NCBI GenBank assembly: GCA_000438015.1
Contig: FR901638.1
Coordinates: 43,055-57,349 of the forward strand
Length of the DNA: 14,295 nt
Source: Coraliomargarita sp. CAG:312
Lineage (GTDB): Bacteria; Verrucomicrobiota; Verrucomicrobiia; Opitutales; Intestinicryptomonadaceae
Direction of reading: 5' to 3'
Numbering within the stretch: position 1 is the stretch's first letter; each line of letters begins with the position of its first letter. The notes below the pieces were generated by a model that did not search any database, had not been told where the DNA came from, and saw only the letters and a program-made list of their open reading frames with translations. Both the position numbers and the translations under genes were made by a program. Of this stretch, positions 7,911 to 14,295 are shown piece by piece.

Positions 7911-9144
7911 TTTTAAATACAAGGCCATTGACTCATCAGGAAAGACGTCGTCCGGAGTCCTCTCGGCAAGCGATAAAAAGACTGCCGCGGCGATGTTGGC
8001 GTCGCTTCAGCTTAGCCCGATTACGTTGAGGCCGGTTTCGGAATCCGAATCGTCGTTAAACGCCGAAGCGTCATCATCCGCGGAAAACGGAATTCGCAAA
8101 GGCGGTGGAGAAAACGTGGCCCTGGCATTGGTAAAAAAGCTGCACCAGCTATGCGGGAGCGGGGGGATGCCGGTGAGCGACGCCCTGAAAGCGCTAAGCC
8201 AAAGGTCGCTAGACAAGCGCATTAAAAAAATATCGCGCGAGCTATATAAAGATTTAAGCGAAGGAAAGATGCTGGCCAACGCATTGGAAAAGTATCCCGA
8301 CACTTTCGACCCTTGCATGACCCATCTCGTCGAGGCCGGAGAAAGCACAGCCAACTTAAGTTTTGTATTTGAGAATATAATAAATTATATAAACGCGCGC
8401 AAAACGTTGCGGCAAACTATAATTTCAGCACTGGCATATCCTATTTTCCTATGCCTTCTAGCTTCGGCAGTCGTACTATTGTTTCTGTTTTTCATGCTGC
8501 CTAAGATAAAATCAATGATGGCAAATATGGGCGCGGGAGAAAATTTGCCAATAAAAATGATGAATGCCATAGGCGAAATTCTCACGACAGGAGTCCCTGT
8601 TTTAGCCGCAATTGCCGCTATCGTTTTCATAGCTCTAAAGTTCTACAGAAAAACCGACGACGGGCTGCAGCGCACGGATGCGGCATTTCTAAAAATACCA
8701 GTACTTGGAAAAATTATTTTCGATTCTGATATTTGCAGATTCTCAAACCTAGCCTCAACTCTTTTCGCGTCCGGAGTAAATACCACAGAAACATTCAGAT
8801 TGTCGGAAAAATCCCTAAAGAACGCCCAAATGCGTTCGCGTTTCCAGTCGTTCAGGACTGCCGTAAACGACGGGGCGCCTATTTCCGCCGCCTTGCAAAG
8901 GTTCAACCTTCTGGAAAGCGAGGACATCGACGTAATCTCTGTGGGAGAACGGACCGGAAACCTCGTCAACGGGTTTGCGGAAATCAACAAATCCCATACG
9001 GAATCGCTCAACAAGCGCATAAAAATCGGCACGGCCGCCCTGGGCGGAGTTGCTTTGGGGACGGCATTTTTGCTGGTTTTCATATTCGCAATGGGGATAG
9101 TGCTAAGTATTCTGGGATTGAGCCAGAGCATCATCGCCAGATAA
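7903..9144 (+). CDS. gspF: Type II secretion inner-membrane platform protein
   Basis: GspF is the polytopic platform protein that couples the ATPase to pilin extraction from the inner membrane. At 413 residues it has the usual family length. The N-terminus DFKYKAIDSSGKTSSGVL matches the family's opening beta unit. Two T2SF repeats follow: repeat 1 at about 72-197 (LVKKLHQLCGSGGMPVSDAL, LYKDLSEGKMLANALEKYPD, HLVEAGESTANL) and repeat 2 at about 277-396 (CRFSNLASTLFASGVNTTET, DGAPISAAL, ISVGERTGNL). Membrane segments lie at about 174-200, 226-247 and 375-404. Residues 46-68 are a Ser/Glu-rich insert before repeat 1. The ATG lies inside the end of gspE (8-bp overlap), and an AGAGGA at 7886-7891 may help initiation. 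It ends the operon. No convincing terminator is seen in the 49 bp before the convergent gene. Confidence 0.94.
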   Translation: MPDFKYKAIDSSGKTSSGVLSASDKKTAAAMLASLQLSPITLRPVSESESSLNAEASSSAENGIRKGGGENVALALVKKLHQLCGSGGMPVSDALKALSQRSLDKRIKKISRELYKDLSEGKMLANALEKYPDTFDPCMTHLVEAGESTANLSFVFENIINYINARKTLRQTIISALAYPIFLCLLASAVVLLFLFFMLPKIKSMMANMGAGENLPIKMMNAIGEILTTGVPVLAAIAAIVFIALKFYRKTDDGLQRTDAAFLKIPVLGKIIFDSDICRFSNLASTLFASGVNTTETFRLSEKSLKNAQMRSRFQSFRTAVNDGAPISAALQRFNLLESEDIDVISVGERTGNLVNGFAEINKSHTESLNKRIKIGTAALGGVALGTAFLLVFIFAMGIVLSILGLSQSIIAR

Positions 9145-9193
9145 TTAATAATTCGCCACAAAAACTGCGTTATTCAACAAAACAATTATAACT

Positions 9194-11113
9194 TTATTTG
9201 TAGTTTGACATCGCGCCAACTACACGGGCAAACTCGGAAATGGAAGTCTTCACCGACTGTGAAAACTCCGCAAGAATGGAATTGAGCCCCTCCATATTTT
9301 TGCGGAGAGAGACCAGCGCAAAAGTAATATCTTCGCGGGCGCTGTCAGACTTTTCTTTTTCCGAAATTGCGACGATTTTAACCAAGCGTTCGGCAAGCGA
9401 TTTTAAATTCGCGCGCAAGCCCTCTGAAAACATCCGGCGGGCTTCCGAAGCTTCTATAAACTTTTCAGCGTTGTCCAAGCCTGCCCCAAACAGAGTGTCT
9501 ATAGAACTTTTTACCGCCTCTATGTCCAACACAGAAACGCTGGTGCGAACGGATAAAGCGCGAATTTCCTCGGCTAAAGCGGCGATTCCAGTTCCCTTTA
9601 AACCGGCGCGCTCCGTCTCCATTGACAAATTCATAGCCAATAAATTCGCGCGCTCGGCAATATCCGAATAATTTTGGGCAATCCCGTCCAACTTCTCGAC
9701 GGCGTTCTGGGCATCCCTTATGTTGTCTGAATAGGACTTAGCATAATCTCTTTCAGCCACCACTTGCAGAACCTTGGAAGAAACATCGTTAGACTGCGCA
9801 ATGAGTTCGTCCGCCACCCTGACGACATTTGCCCTAAACTCTGAAATGCGCCCTTCAAGTGCCTCAAAGCGCGAAGATTCAGTTGAATTGTTGGACTGCA
9901 ACTGCAATATGGCGGCCTCCATCGATTCGTAATGAGGCTTTTGGCGTTTTGAGAATGAATCGGAGGCAATTTCTATATTATCAGAAGCGGACGCAAGAGC
10001 GCGGACATCGTTTAAAGTACGGGAAAAATTCTTTAAAAGAGCATTTAAGGACTCGTCTATGCGCGAGATCTCGTCGCTGCATCCGATGGAATTACCCTCG
10101 CACATTTCCGAAGCCTCTGAAAGCAATCCGCCAATTGACAATTTTAAAACGTTCTCCGTATTTTTAAACGACCGGCTCATAACCCATATAAAAAATATCC
10201 AAACTAAGAAGCACAATAAAACGCTGCCGCAATAAATTGATCCGTACATTATCATGTCGTTTTTTATATTAAGCATCCGCAACTCTAGCAAATCTCCTAG
10301 CACTTGGGATGATGCCGACCATATTTCCGCCGAAATTCGTTCGGAAATACCAAGGCTGTATTTTATGCGCGAAACGTCCAAGGGTTCGTCTTTCCACAAC
10401 GCGGCAACTAAAGAGTCCAATTCCTCCGCCGAAACGTTGAATTGGTTTAAGCCTCCAAACATGCGCGAATAATTCGAATAATTGGAATTTACCGAAACGC
10501 GCTTTAACGTGTTTACCAAATCTCTTGAATCGTCCCTAAGATTTGCCGAAACATAGGAAAGCTCCGCAGTATTTTTATTGGATTGCGCCCATCCGCCGAG
10601 AATTCTATCCATCTCAAAATAACCCGCGTATATGCGCGGCATGATATCTGCGCAAGCCTCCGTCAAAACATGCGTCTCTATAAAACCGTCGCTATACATC
10701 TCGCTCATCAATGCGACGTAGGAACATATTTCGTTTATCAGCGAGTTTCTATCTTTAGCCGTGCATAAAGACATAATCGTGTCTTTTGAAAGCAAAAGCT
10801 TGCCGCGGCTGTTCCTCCTGTATGAATCCGATGTTTCAGCTATTAAATTTGAATAATTCTCGATGCTCTTTGCTATCGATTCCAATTCTGCGTCGTCTGT
10901 CTTCTCCGAAGCGTCCAAACACGCTATATGCGCGACAGATGCTATCGCGCCAAGAAGTTTTGATCCGTAATACTCGGTCTGCGTCTGCTTATACTTTGAA
11001 TATGCATCCAATGATATTAAGGATACCGGAAGAGCGGAAGCGCCCAAAGCTAAAACAAGCAAAATAAATACCCTAAATGTTATGCTCTTTTTGCGAACCA
11101 ATTTCATTTTCAC
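9194..11113 (-). CDS. Divergent methyl-accepting chemotaxis-like receptor
   Basis: This 639-residue protein has receptor topology. TM1 is about 12-34, followed by a mostly helical extracytoplasmic domain of about 250 residues with no recognised Cache or PAS motif, TM2 at about 289-312 and a HAMP-like juxtamembrane part. A long helical cytoplasmic region ends in a chemoreceptor-like hairpin tip at 485-521: IAERANLLAMNLSMETERAG then LKGTGIAALAEEIRALS. The canonical tip reads roughly QTNLLALNAAIEAARAGExG. The Glu and Arg corresponding to Tsr E385 and R388 are kept (E499, R502), but the position of Tsr E391 is Leu505 and the Ala-Ala pair is Leu-Ser. No CheB/CheR tail pentapeptide is present and no che gene is in the window. 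GTG at 11113 or ATG at 11107 could start it; the ATG, two codons in, may be the real one. It probably signals through CheW/CheA-type partners, but this is unproven. Confidence 0.8.
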   Translation of the reverse strand: MKMKLVRKKSITFRVFILLVLALGASALPVSLISLDAYSKYKQTQTEYYGSKLLGAIASVAHIACLDASEKTDDAELESIAKSIENYSNLIAETSDSYRRNSRGKLLLSKDTIMSLCTAKDRNSLINEICSYVALMSEMYSDGFIETHVLTEACADIMPRIYAGYFEMDRILGGWAQSNKNTAELSYVSANLRDDSRDLVNTLKRVSVNSNYSNYSRMFGGLNQFNVSAEELDSLVAALWKDEPLDVSRIKYSLGISERISAEIWSASSQVLGDLLELRMLNIKNDMIMYGSIYCGSVLLCFLVWIFFIWVMSRSFKNTENVLKLSIGGLLSEASEMCEGNSIGCSDEISRIDESLNALLKNFSRTLNDVRALASASDNIEIASDSFSKRQKPHYESMEAAILQLQSNNSTESSRFEALEGRISEFRANVVRVADELIAQSNDVSSKVLQVVAERDYAKSYSDNIRDAQNAVEKLDGIAQNYSDIAERANLLAMNLSMETERAGLKGTGIAALAEEIRALSVRTSVSVLDIEAVKSSIDTLFGAGLDNAEKFIEASEARRMFSEGLRANLKSLAERLVKIVAISEKEKSDSAREDITFALVSLRKNMEGLNSILAEFSQSVKTSISEFARVVGAMSNYK

Positions 11114-11137
11114 AAATTTAAAATTTTTACTCTTGTC

Positions 11138-11166
11138 TCTATATGCAGAATTTCAATTCGACTTAA
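11138..11166 (-). promoter_or_regulatory. Weak candidate promoter of the receptor-like gene
   Basis: On the minus strand TTAAGT (11161-11166, three of six -35 bases) stands 17 bp before TATAGA (11138-11143, four of six -10 bases). The predicted transcript start lies about 18 nt before the GTG. This is a consensus match only, in AT-rich DNA where such matches are common. Confidence 0.25.
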
Positions 11167-11257
11167 AGAATAATTAATTGTGCTGCTATAAAAAGCAAAA
11201 AATGTTTAACCGGCGGAAATAAAACAGATTTATGTGCACATTTAATTATGCGCCCGC

Positions 11258-11292
11258 AAAAAAAACCGCTCGAAGTAAATCGGGCGGTTTTT
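11258..11292 (-). terminator. Rho-independent terminator of the secreted-protein gene
   Basis: AAAAACCGC (11261-11269) pairs with GCGGTTTTT (11284-11292) in a perfect 9-bp stem, extendable by a G-U and a G-C pair, with a loop of about 10 nt. On the minus strand the stem runs into eight T (11258-11265), the right polarity to end the gene whose stop is at 11315. The plus-strand T-run is shorter (five T), so weak bidirectional action is possible, but no plus-strand gene ends here. Confidence 0.85.
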
Positions 11293-11314
11293 AAAGCTAA
11301 TAAATTTATTCAAA

Positions 11315-11998
11315 TTAACGAGTTTCCGTGGAGACAATGGTATTGTCCGGAATTATACTGTTCCTAATTGAGGACAGCGGAAAATCTTCATTTTCGTACG
11401 GAGATGCTGTCAAATTGTCGGCAATTGCGCGTTCAGCAGTTGTGTCATCTACAACACTTTTGCCAGCAAAGCCTGTTATCTTGCCAGCAGGATCCGTTGT
11501 CACAGCAACCGGAGTCGTAGAATTATCTACAGAGATATTGCCTTCAGTCTTAACGCTGCCGTCGGGCATAAATACCGAACGAGTTTGAGAGTCGTAGGTT
11601 TTTCCACCGACAGAAAGAACCATATTCGCCTCTATTGCAGGATTTGACTCAAAAACGGTGTTTTTAAGAGAAATATTCAACGAGACCGTGCCTTTGGCGG
11701 GATAATTTAAATCCTTAACTGCAGCTTTTACAGCGGCAATTGAAGCAGTAATCGCCTTGGCATAATTGGTATTTGTACCTGAAGCCTTCAAAGCTTCAGC
11801 AACCGCCTTTTTAATTGCGTCTTCAGAAGAGGCTGTAGGATTTGTTACATCCATCTTGATGGCAATCTTAACTATGCCATTCTCCAGAGAAGTCGTCACA
11901 GCCAAACCGTCAGAACCTAATTCCGGCGCAGTTTGAGCATATGCCAATCCCGAAAGAGAAAGAACAGCCAATACAGCGATATATTTCAATAATTTCAT
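11315..11998 (-). CDS. Secreted protein of unknown function
   Basis: This 227-residue precursor has a typical signal peptide: KLLK n-region, hydrophobic residues 6-18 and cleavage after AYA at 20-22. The mature part has three visible zones: a beta-like N-terminal segment (GIVKIAIKMDV at 41-51), an Ala/Lys-rich helical stretch (about 59-97, including KAITASIAAVKAAVKDL), and a beta-rich Thr/Ser/Asn/Val section with alternating hydrophobics (103-180). The C-terminus is polar (YENEDFPLSSIRNSIIPDNT). No Cys remains in the mature protein, and no catalytic motif, anchor or known domain is recognisable. I do not recognise the family. AAGGA stands 6 nt before the ATG, the best ribosome site in the window together with that of the gene at 12448, and a strong terminator follows. 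It is probably expressed as a single gene, possibly abundantly, in the periplasm or outside the cell. Confidence 0.8.
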   Translation of the reverse strand: MKLLKYIAVLAVLSLSGLAYAQTAPELGSDGLAVTTSLENGIVKIAIKMDVTNPTASSEDAIKKAVAEALKASGTNTNYAKAITASIAAVKAAVKDLNYPAKGTVSLNISLKNTVFESNPAIEANMVLSVGGKTYDSQTRSVFMPDGSVKTEGNISVDNSTTPVAVTTDPAGKITGFAGKSVVDDTTAERAIADNLTASPYENEDFPLSSIRNSIIPDNTIVSTETR

Positions 11999-12004
11999 GT
12001 GGAT

Positions 12005-12033
12005 TCCTTGATTGTTTTAAAAGCTTTTGATTG
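12005..12033 (-). promoter_or_regulatory. Ribosome-binding site plus repeat/palindrome in the leader of the secreted-protein gene
   Basis: On the minus strand AAGGA (12005-12009) lies 6 nt before the ATG at 11998. It abuts one copy of CAATCAA (12008-12014). A second copy sits at 12027-12033, and between them is the 10-bp palindrome AAAAGCTTTT (12019-12028). The ribosome site is well supported. The repeat/palindrome could be an operator or an mRNA structure, but it is short and lies in AT-rich DNA. Confidence 0.45.
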
Positions 12034-12383
12034 ATTTATGGGTGGTAGGTTAAATTGTTGTTATCTTAAATACAAGCTTTTTTTAAATATTTTAATGCAA
12101 ATTAGTCAAATTAAAAGTCGCATTTTTTTACGGCCGCGAAAAATAGTTTTATTTCTTATCGGCAAAAAAATAGCAAACCTCTCGCCTATATTTTACTATT
12201 CGGTAAAAAAGCGCATCTACAAAACATAAAACTAAAATTTATAACTAAATAAATTCTGTTGTTTTATTCGCTGCAAATGGCGCACTTTATTTTTTATATA
12301 CATATAATTATTTTTAGTTTGCCTTAAAACTCAAATGTGATTGGATTTTATTTACAACAACAAAATATCACCTGCGAACTTTT

Positions 12384-12418
12384 GGAGCTCCTTTTGCGGG
12401 GAATCGCCCAAAGTCCGC
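12384..12418 (+). promoter_or_regulatory. GC-rich palindrome and hairpin in the leader before the 599-residue protein gene
   Basis: The perfect palindrome GGAGCTCC (12384-12391) is followed by an imperfect hairpin at 12396-12418: GCGG pairs with CCGC around an inner GG/CC pairing. This is the only GC-rich island in the otherwise AT-rich gap and lies about 30 nt before the start codon. A ribosome site AAGGA (12436-12440, 7 nt before ATG) follows. The U-rich stretch after the hairpin is broken by A, so it is a poor terminator; a regulatory leader structure is possible. Confidence 0.3.
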
Positions 12419-12447
12419 TGTTTTAAATAAAAAATAAGGATATTGCA

Positions 12448-14247
12448 ATGTCCGACAATAAGAATACAGACGAAAATCAAAAAGAAGCGGTCGATCTAAG
12501 CGAACTGACAAACCTTCAATTCTCGACTGCATGGACGCCAAGCTCCAGCCAGTCCGCGGCTTTTGGCGACAGGCGCAATTACAAAGGCGGAAACGGAGAA
12601 AGGGCGGATTTTAGAAAAAGTCCCCAATCCCGCGAAGGCGACGGGCGCAAGTTCGGGAAACCCCGCCAAAGATTTCAAGATAAAAAAGAAGGCGGCAAAA
12701 ACATCCAATCAAAGCCTTCGAGAAAATTTGACAAAAAATTCGACAGGCAGAAGAAACACGTTTTTGTGCCTTCGATGGAAGTTTTATTCTATCCGGACGA
12801 CGCTCCATTCAATAAGCTCGCCGACTTGATGAAATCATCAAAGCGCACGTACCAGCTTTTCGACATTGCCCAGCTTGTATTGGAAAAGCCAGAACGCTTT
12901 ATAATTTTGGCAAAAAACCTGCCGGATTCCGAAGGCAAGATAAAGCCGATTTTTTGCGCACAGCCGTTAAACCTGCCATTTGAGGATGAGCAGCACGCAA
13001 AAAATGCAGCAATCGAATATTACTTAAACGAACTATTTACAATAGAACAGATAGACGCCGAGCCGCCAAAAGGAAACTTTCAAGTTGTAAACAAGTGTTC
13101 TATAACAGGAGACTTGCTTGGCGCTCCCAATTGGCATAGGTATAATGAATACCTGCGCGAATACCACCGCACGCACTGCGCAAACAAAACATTCGAGGAA
13201 TTTTTGGCGTCGATAGAGTCGGTAAGGGACGAAGAACAAATCAACGCGTGGCTCGAACAGATGAAAAAGCGCAACGTCTATAAGCTAAAGTCCCCAGCTG
13301 AAGGCGAAAACGACATATTCGACACCCGCGAAGCCGCAGCAAATTACATATCTTCAAAGTTCGGAGCAGATCTGGTAAAAACCTACGAACAAGTCCGCAT
13401 GCGCGGAGCAAACCTCTCAAAGCTTCCATTCGGAAGAATACGCAAAAATATAGAGGAAAACATACGCAAGCAAAGGAGATTCCCAATTATAACTGCGAAC
13501 AATTTGCGCGGACGCCTCCGCCGCAGCGGCTTCGTGGTTTATAAACGGGGCAGCAACGGCTTTGCGTTTGTATCGTCTGTGCGCAGAAAATTCCTGTTTG
13601 AGGGCGACAAGCTATCGGAACTTCCACAAAAACTGTTCGATTTCATATCCTCAAATCCCGGGATAACCGCCGCAGAGTTGCCGTACAAATTTATGGGGCT
13701 TGAAGCGCCTGAAGCGCCGAAGCCCAAAACCCTGGCTGAAGAAAATAAAGACGGCGACGCTCAGGAAGCCGTGCCGGCCCCAGAAAAGAACGACGGGCTT
13801 GACGACGCCACAAAGGCAGCGTTGAATTCCGCGTTGAGCGAATTGCTATGGCTGATTTCAGAGGGTTATGTCGTGGAATACGCCGACTCTACATTGCAGG
13901 CCAACCCGTATCTTCCCCGCCCCAAAGACAAGACCAAGCACGCAGATTCGGATCCCCAAGACTTGGGAGCAAAAGACGAGCCGATAGTAGGCTCAAACAA
14001 ATCCGATGGGGCCGAAGAAAGCTCTGAAAAGACGGAAGACTGCATTCCTTCTGATTCCGGGCCAGAAAGCCCCGTTGAAGCAGAGCCGGAAACGTCTGCG
14101 GAACTATCGCAAGAATCCGTCGATGCTGAAGCAAAACCGATTATAGCCGAGGCGGAACAGGAGCCAACTGTTGAAGCTGAGTCTGTTGAGAAAGCCGAAG
14201 GCGATTCAGATACGGAAGATAAATCCGAACAGCCCAAAGAGTCGTAA
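12448..14247 (+). CDS. Polyampholyte protein with split winged-helix-like segment, unknown function
   Basis: This 599-residue cytoplasmic protein has no signal peptide or TM segment. Residues about 40-104 form a basic, Gly/Arg/Lys/Gln-rich disordered region of the kind seen in RNA-binding proteins. A folded core follows at about 105-275 (VFVPSMEVLFYPDDAPFNKL, EPPKGNFQVVNKCSITGDLL, WHRYNEYLREYH, IESVRDEEQINAWLEQM). Then comes a basic segment at 315-383 (GRIRKNIEENIRKQRRFPII, LRGRLRRSGFVVYKRG). Residues 394-412 (KLFDFISSNPGITAAELPY) and 456-483 (ALNSALSELLWLISEGYVVEYADSTL) read as two halves of a winged helix, interrupted by a low-complexity insert (418-448). The last 100 residues are strongly acidic. 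From memory it resembles an unnamed protein found across Verrucomicrobiota; I cannot check this. AAGGA lies 7 nt before the ATG. A nucleic-acid-binding role is inferred from charge and fold only. Confidence 0.82.
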   Translation: MSDNKNTDENQKEAVDLSELTNLQFSTAWTPSSSQSAAFGDRRNYKGGNGERADFRKSPQSREGDGRKFGKPRQRFQDKKEGGKNIQSKPSRKFDKKFDRQKKHVFVPSMEVLFYPDDAPFNKLADLMKSSKRTYQLFDIAQLVLEKPERFIILAKNLPDSEGKIKPIFCAQPLNLPFEDEQHAKNAAIEYYLNELFTIEQIDAEPPKGNFQVVNKCSITGDLLGAPNWHRYNEYLREYHRTHCANKTFEEFLASIESVRDEEQINAWLEQMKKRNVYKLKSPAEGENDIFDTREAAANYISSKFGADLVKTYEQVRMRGANLSKLPFGRIRKNIEENIRKQRRFPIITANNLRGRLRRSGFVVYKRGSNGFAFVSSVRRKFLFEGDKLSELPQKLFDFISSNPGITAAELPYKFMGLEAPEAPKPKTLAEENKDGDAQEAVPAPEKNDGLDDATKAALNSALSELLWLISEGYVVEYADSTLQANPYLPRPKDKTKHADSDPQDLGAKDEPIVGSNKSDGAEESSEKTEDCIPSDSGPESPVEAEPETSAELSQESVDAEAKPIIAEAEQEPTVEAESVEKAEGDSDTEDKSEQPKES

Positions 14248-14295
14248 GGATAATACTAAAACCGACGTTTTTTCTAAAAATACGGGCGCCGCACA
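14248..14295. other. Short tail after the last gene
   Basis: The 48 bases after the last stop codon contain a T-run (14269-14274) but no stem preceding it, so no terminator can be called before the window ends. Confidence 0.5.

Larger units (their letters stand above)
11999..12447. other. 449-bp AT-rich divergent intergenic region
   Basis: This gap separates two divergent genes and must hold both promoters. A perfect -10 hexamer TATAAT stands on the plus strand at 12303-12308, but nothing resembling TTGACA lies 16-19 bp upstream; if used, it gives a leader of about 130 nt. A 63-codon plus-strand reading frame (12038-12229) has no ribosome site and a Lys/Ile-rich composition typical of translated AT-rich spacer, so I do not call it a gene. 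No tRNA or known riboswitch core was recognised. Confidence 0.5.

Noticed and set aside
9147..9174. Imperfect inverted repeat between gspF and the convergent receptor gene
   Set aside because: Two short stems are interrupted by an unpaired TT and no T-run follows on either strand, so it does not qualify as a terminator.
12038..12229. 63-codon plus-strand reading frame in the divergent intergenic region
   Set aside because: It has no ribosome site, a composition typical of translated AT-rich spacer (Ile, Lys, Phe, Leu), and no family resemblance.
12384..12418. Possible tRNA or riboswitch
   Set aside because: There is no T-loop consensus, acceptor stem or known aptamer core; only a short palindrome and hairpin.
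13866..14237. 123-codon Ser-rich minus-strand reading frame
   Set aside because: It mirrors the acidic Glu/Ala/Ser tail of the 599-residue protein; complement of repetitive codons.

Overview
The window looks like an ordinary chromosomal segment from a Gram-negative bacterium. Supporting signs are a secretin, a lipobox protein and several signal peptides. My best guess for the lineage is Verrucomicrobiota, probably Opitutae-like. This rests on a type II secretion core with a non-standard C-like component, a 599-residue protein that resembles from memory an unnamed family of that phylum, and weak or absent Shine-Dalgarno sequences before most genes. It is an inference, not a database result. 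Intergenic DNA is clearly more AT-rich than the genes. I see no transposase, integrase, phage gene, CRISPR array, tRNA or rRNA.

Layout. (1) Positions 74-2326, minus strand: coaX (type III pantothenate kinase), then a secreted TPR protein whose start overlaps the coaX stop by 4 bp, then a small helix-hairpin-helix (Cdd1-like) protein. (2) Positions 2369-2702, minus strand: a tiny lipoprotein gene with its own rho-independent terminator. (3) Positions 2837-9144, plus strand: a probable promoter and a tight four-gene operon, gspD, a proline-rich C-like gene, gspE and gspF. These encode the outer-membrane secretin, a candidate connector, the assembly ATPase and the inner-membrane platform. No pseudopilin, prepilin peptidase, GspL or GspM is present, so the rest of the machine must lie elsewhere. 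(4) Positions 9194-11113, minus strand and convergent with gspF: a two-TM receptor-like protein with a divergent chemoreceptor signalling tip. (5) Positions 11258-11998, minus strand: a secreted protein of unknown function with a good Shine-Dalgarno site and terminator. (6) Positions 11999-12447: a 449-bp AT-rich divergent intergenic region. (7) Positions 12448-14247, plus strand: a 599-residue protein with a strongly basic N-terminus, a strongly acidic C-terminus and an apparent winged-helix-like segment split by a low-complexity insert.

The genes do not form one clearly new system. The points most worth following are the unusual C-like component of the secretion operon, the divergent orphan chemoreceptor-like protein and the polyampholyte protein at the right end.
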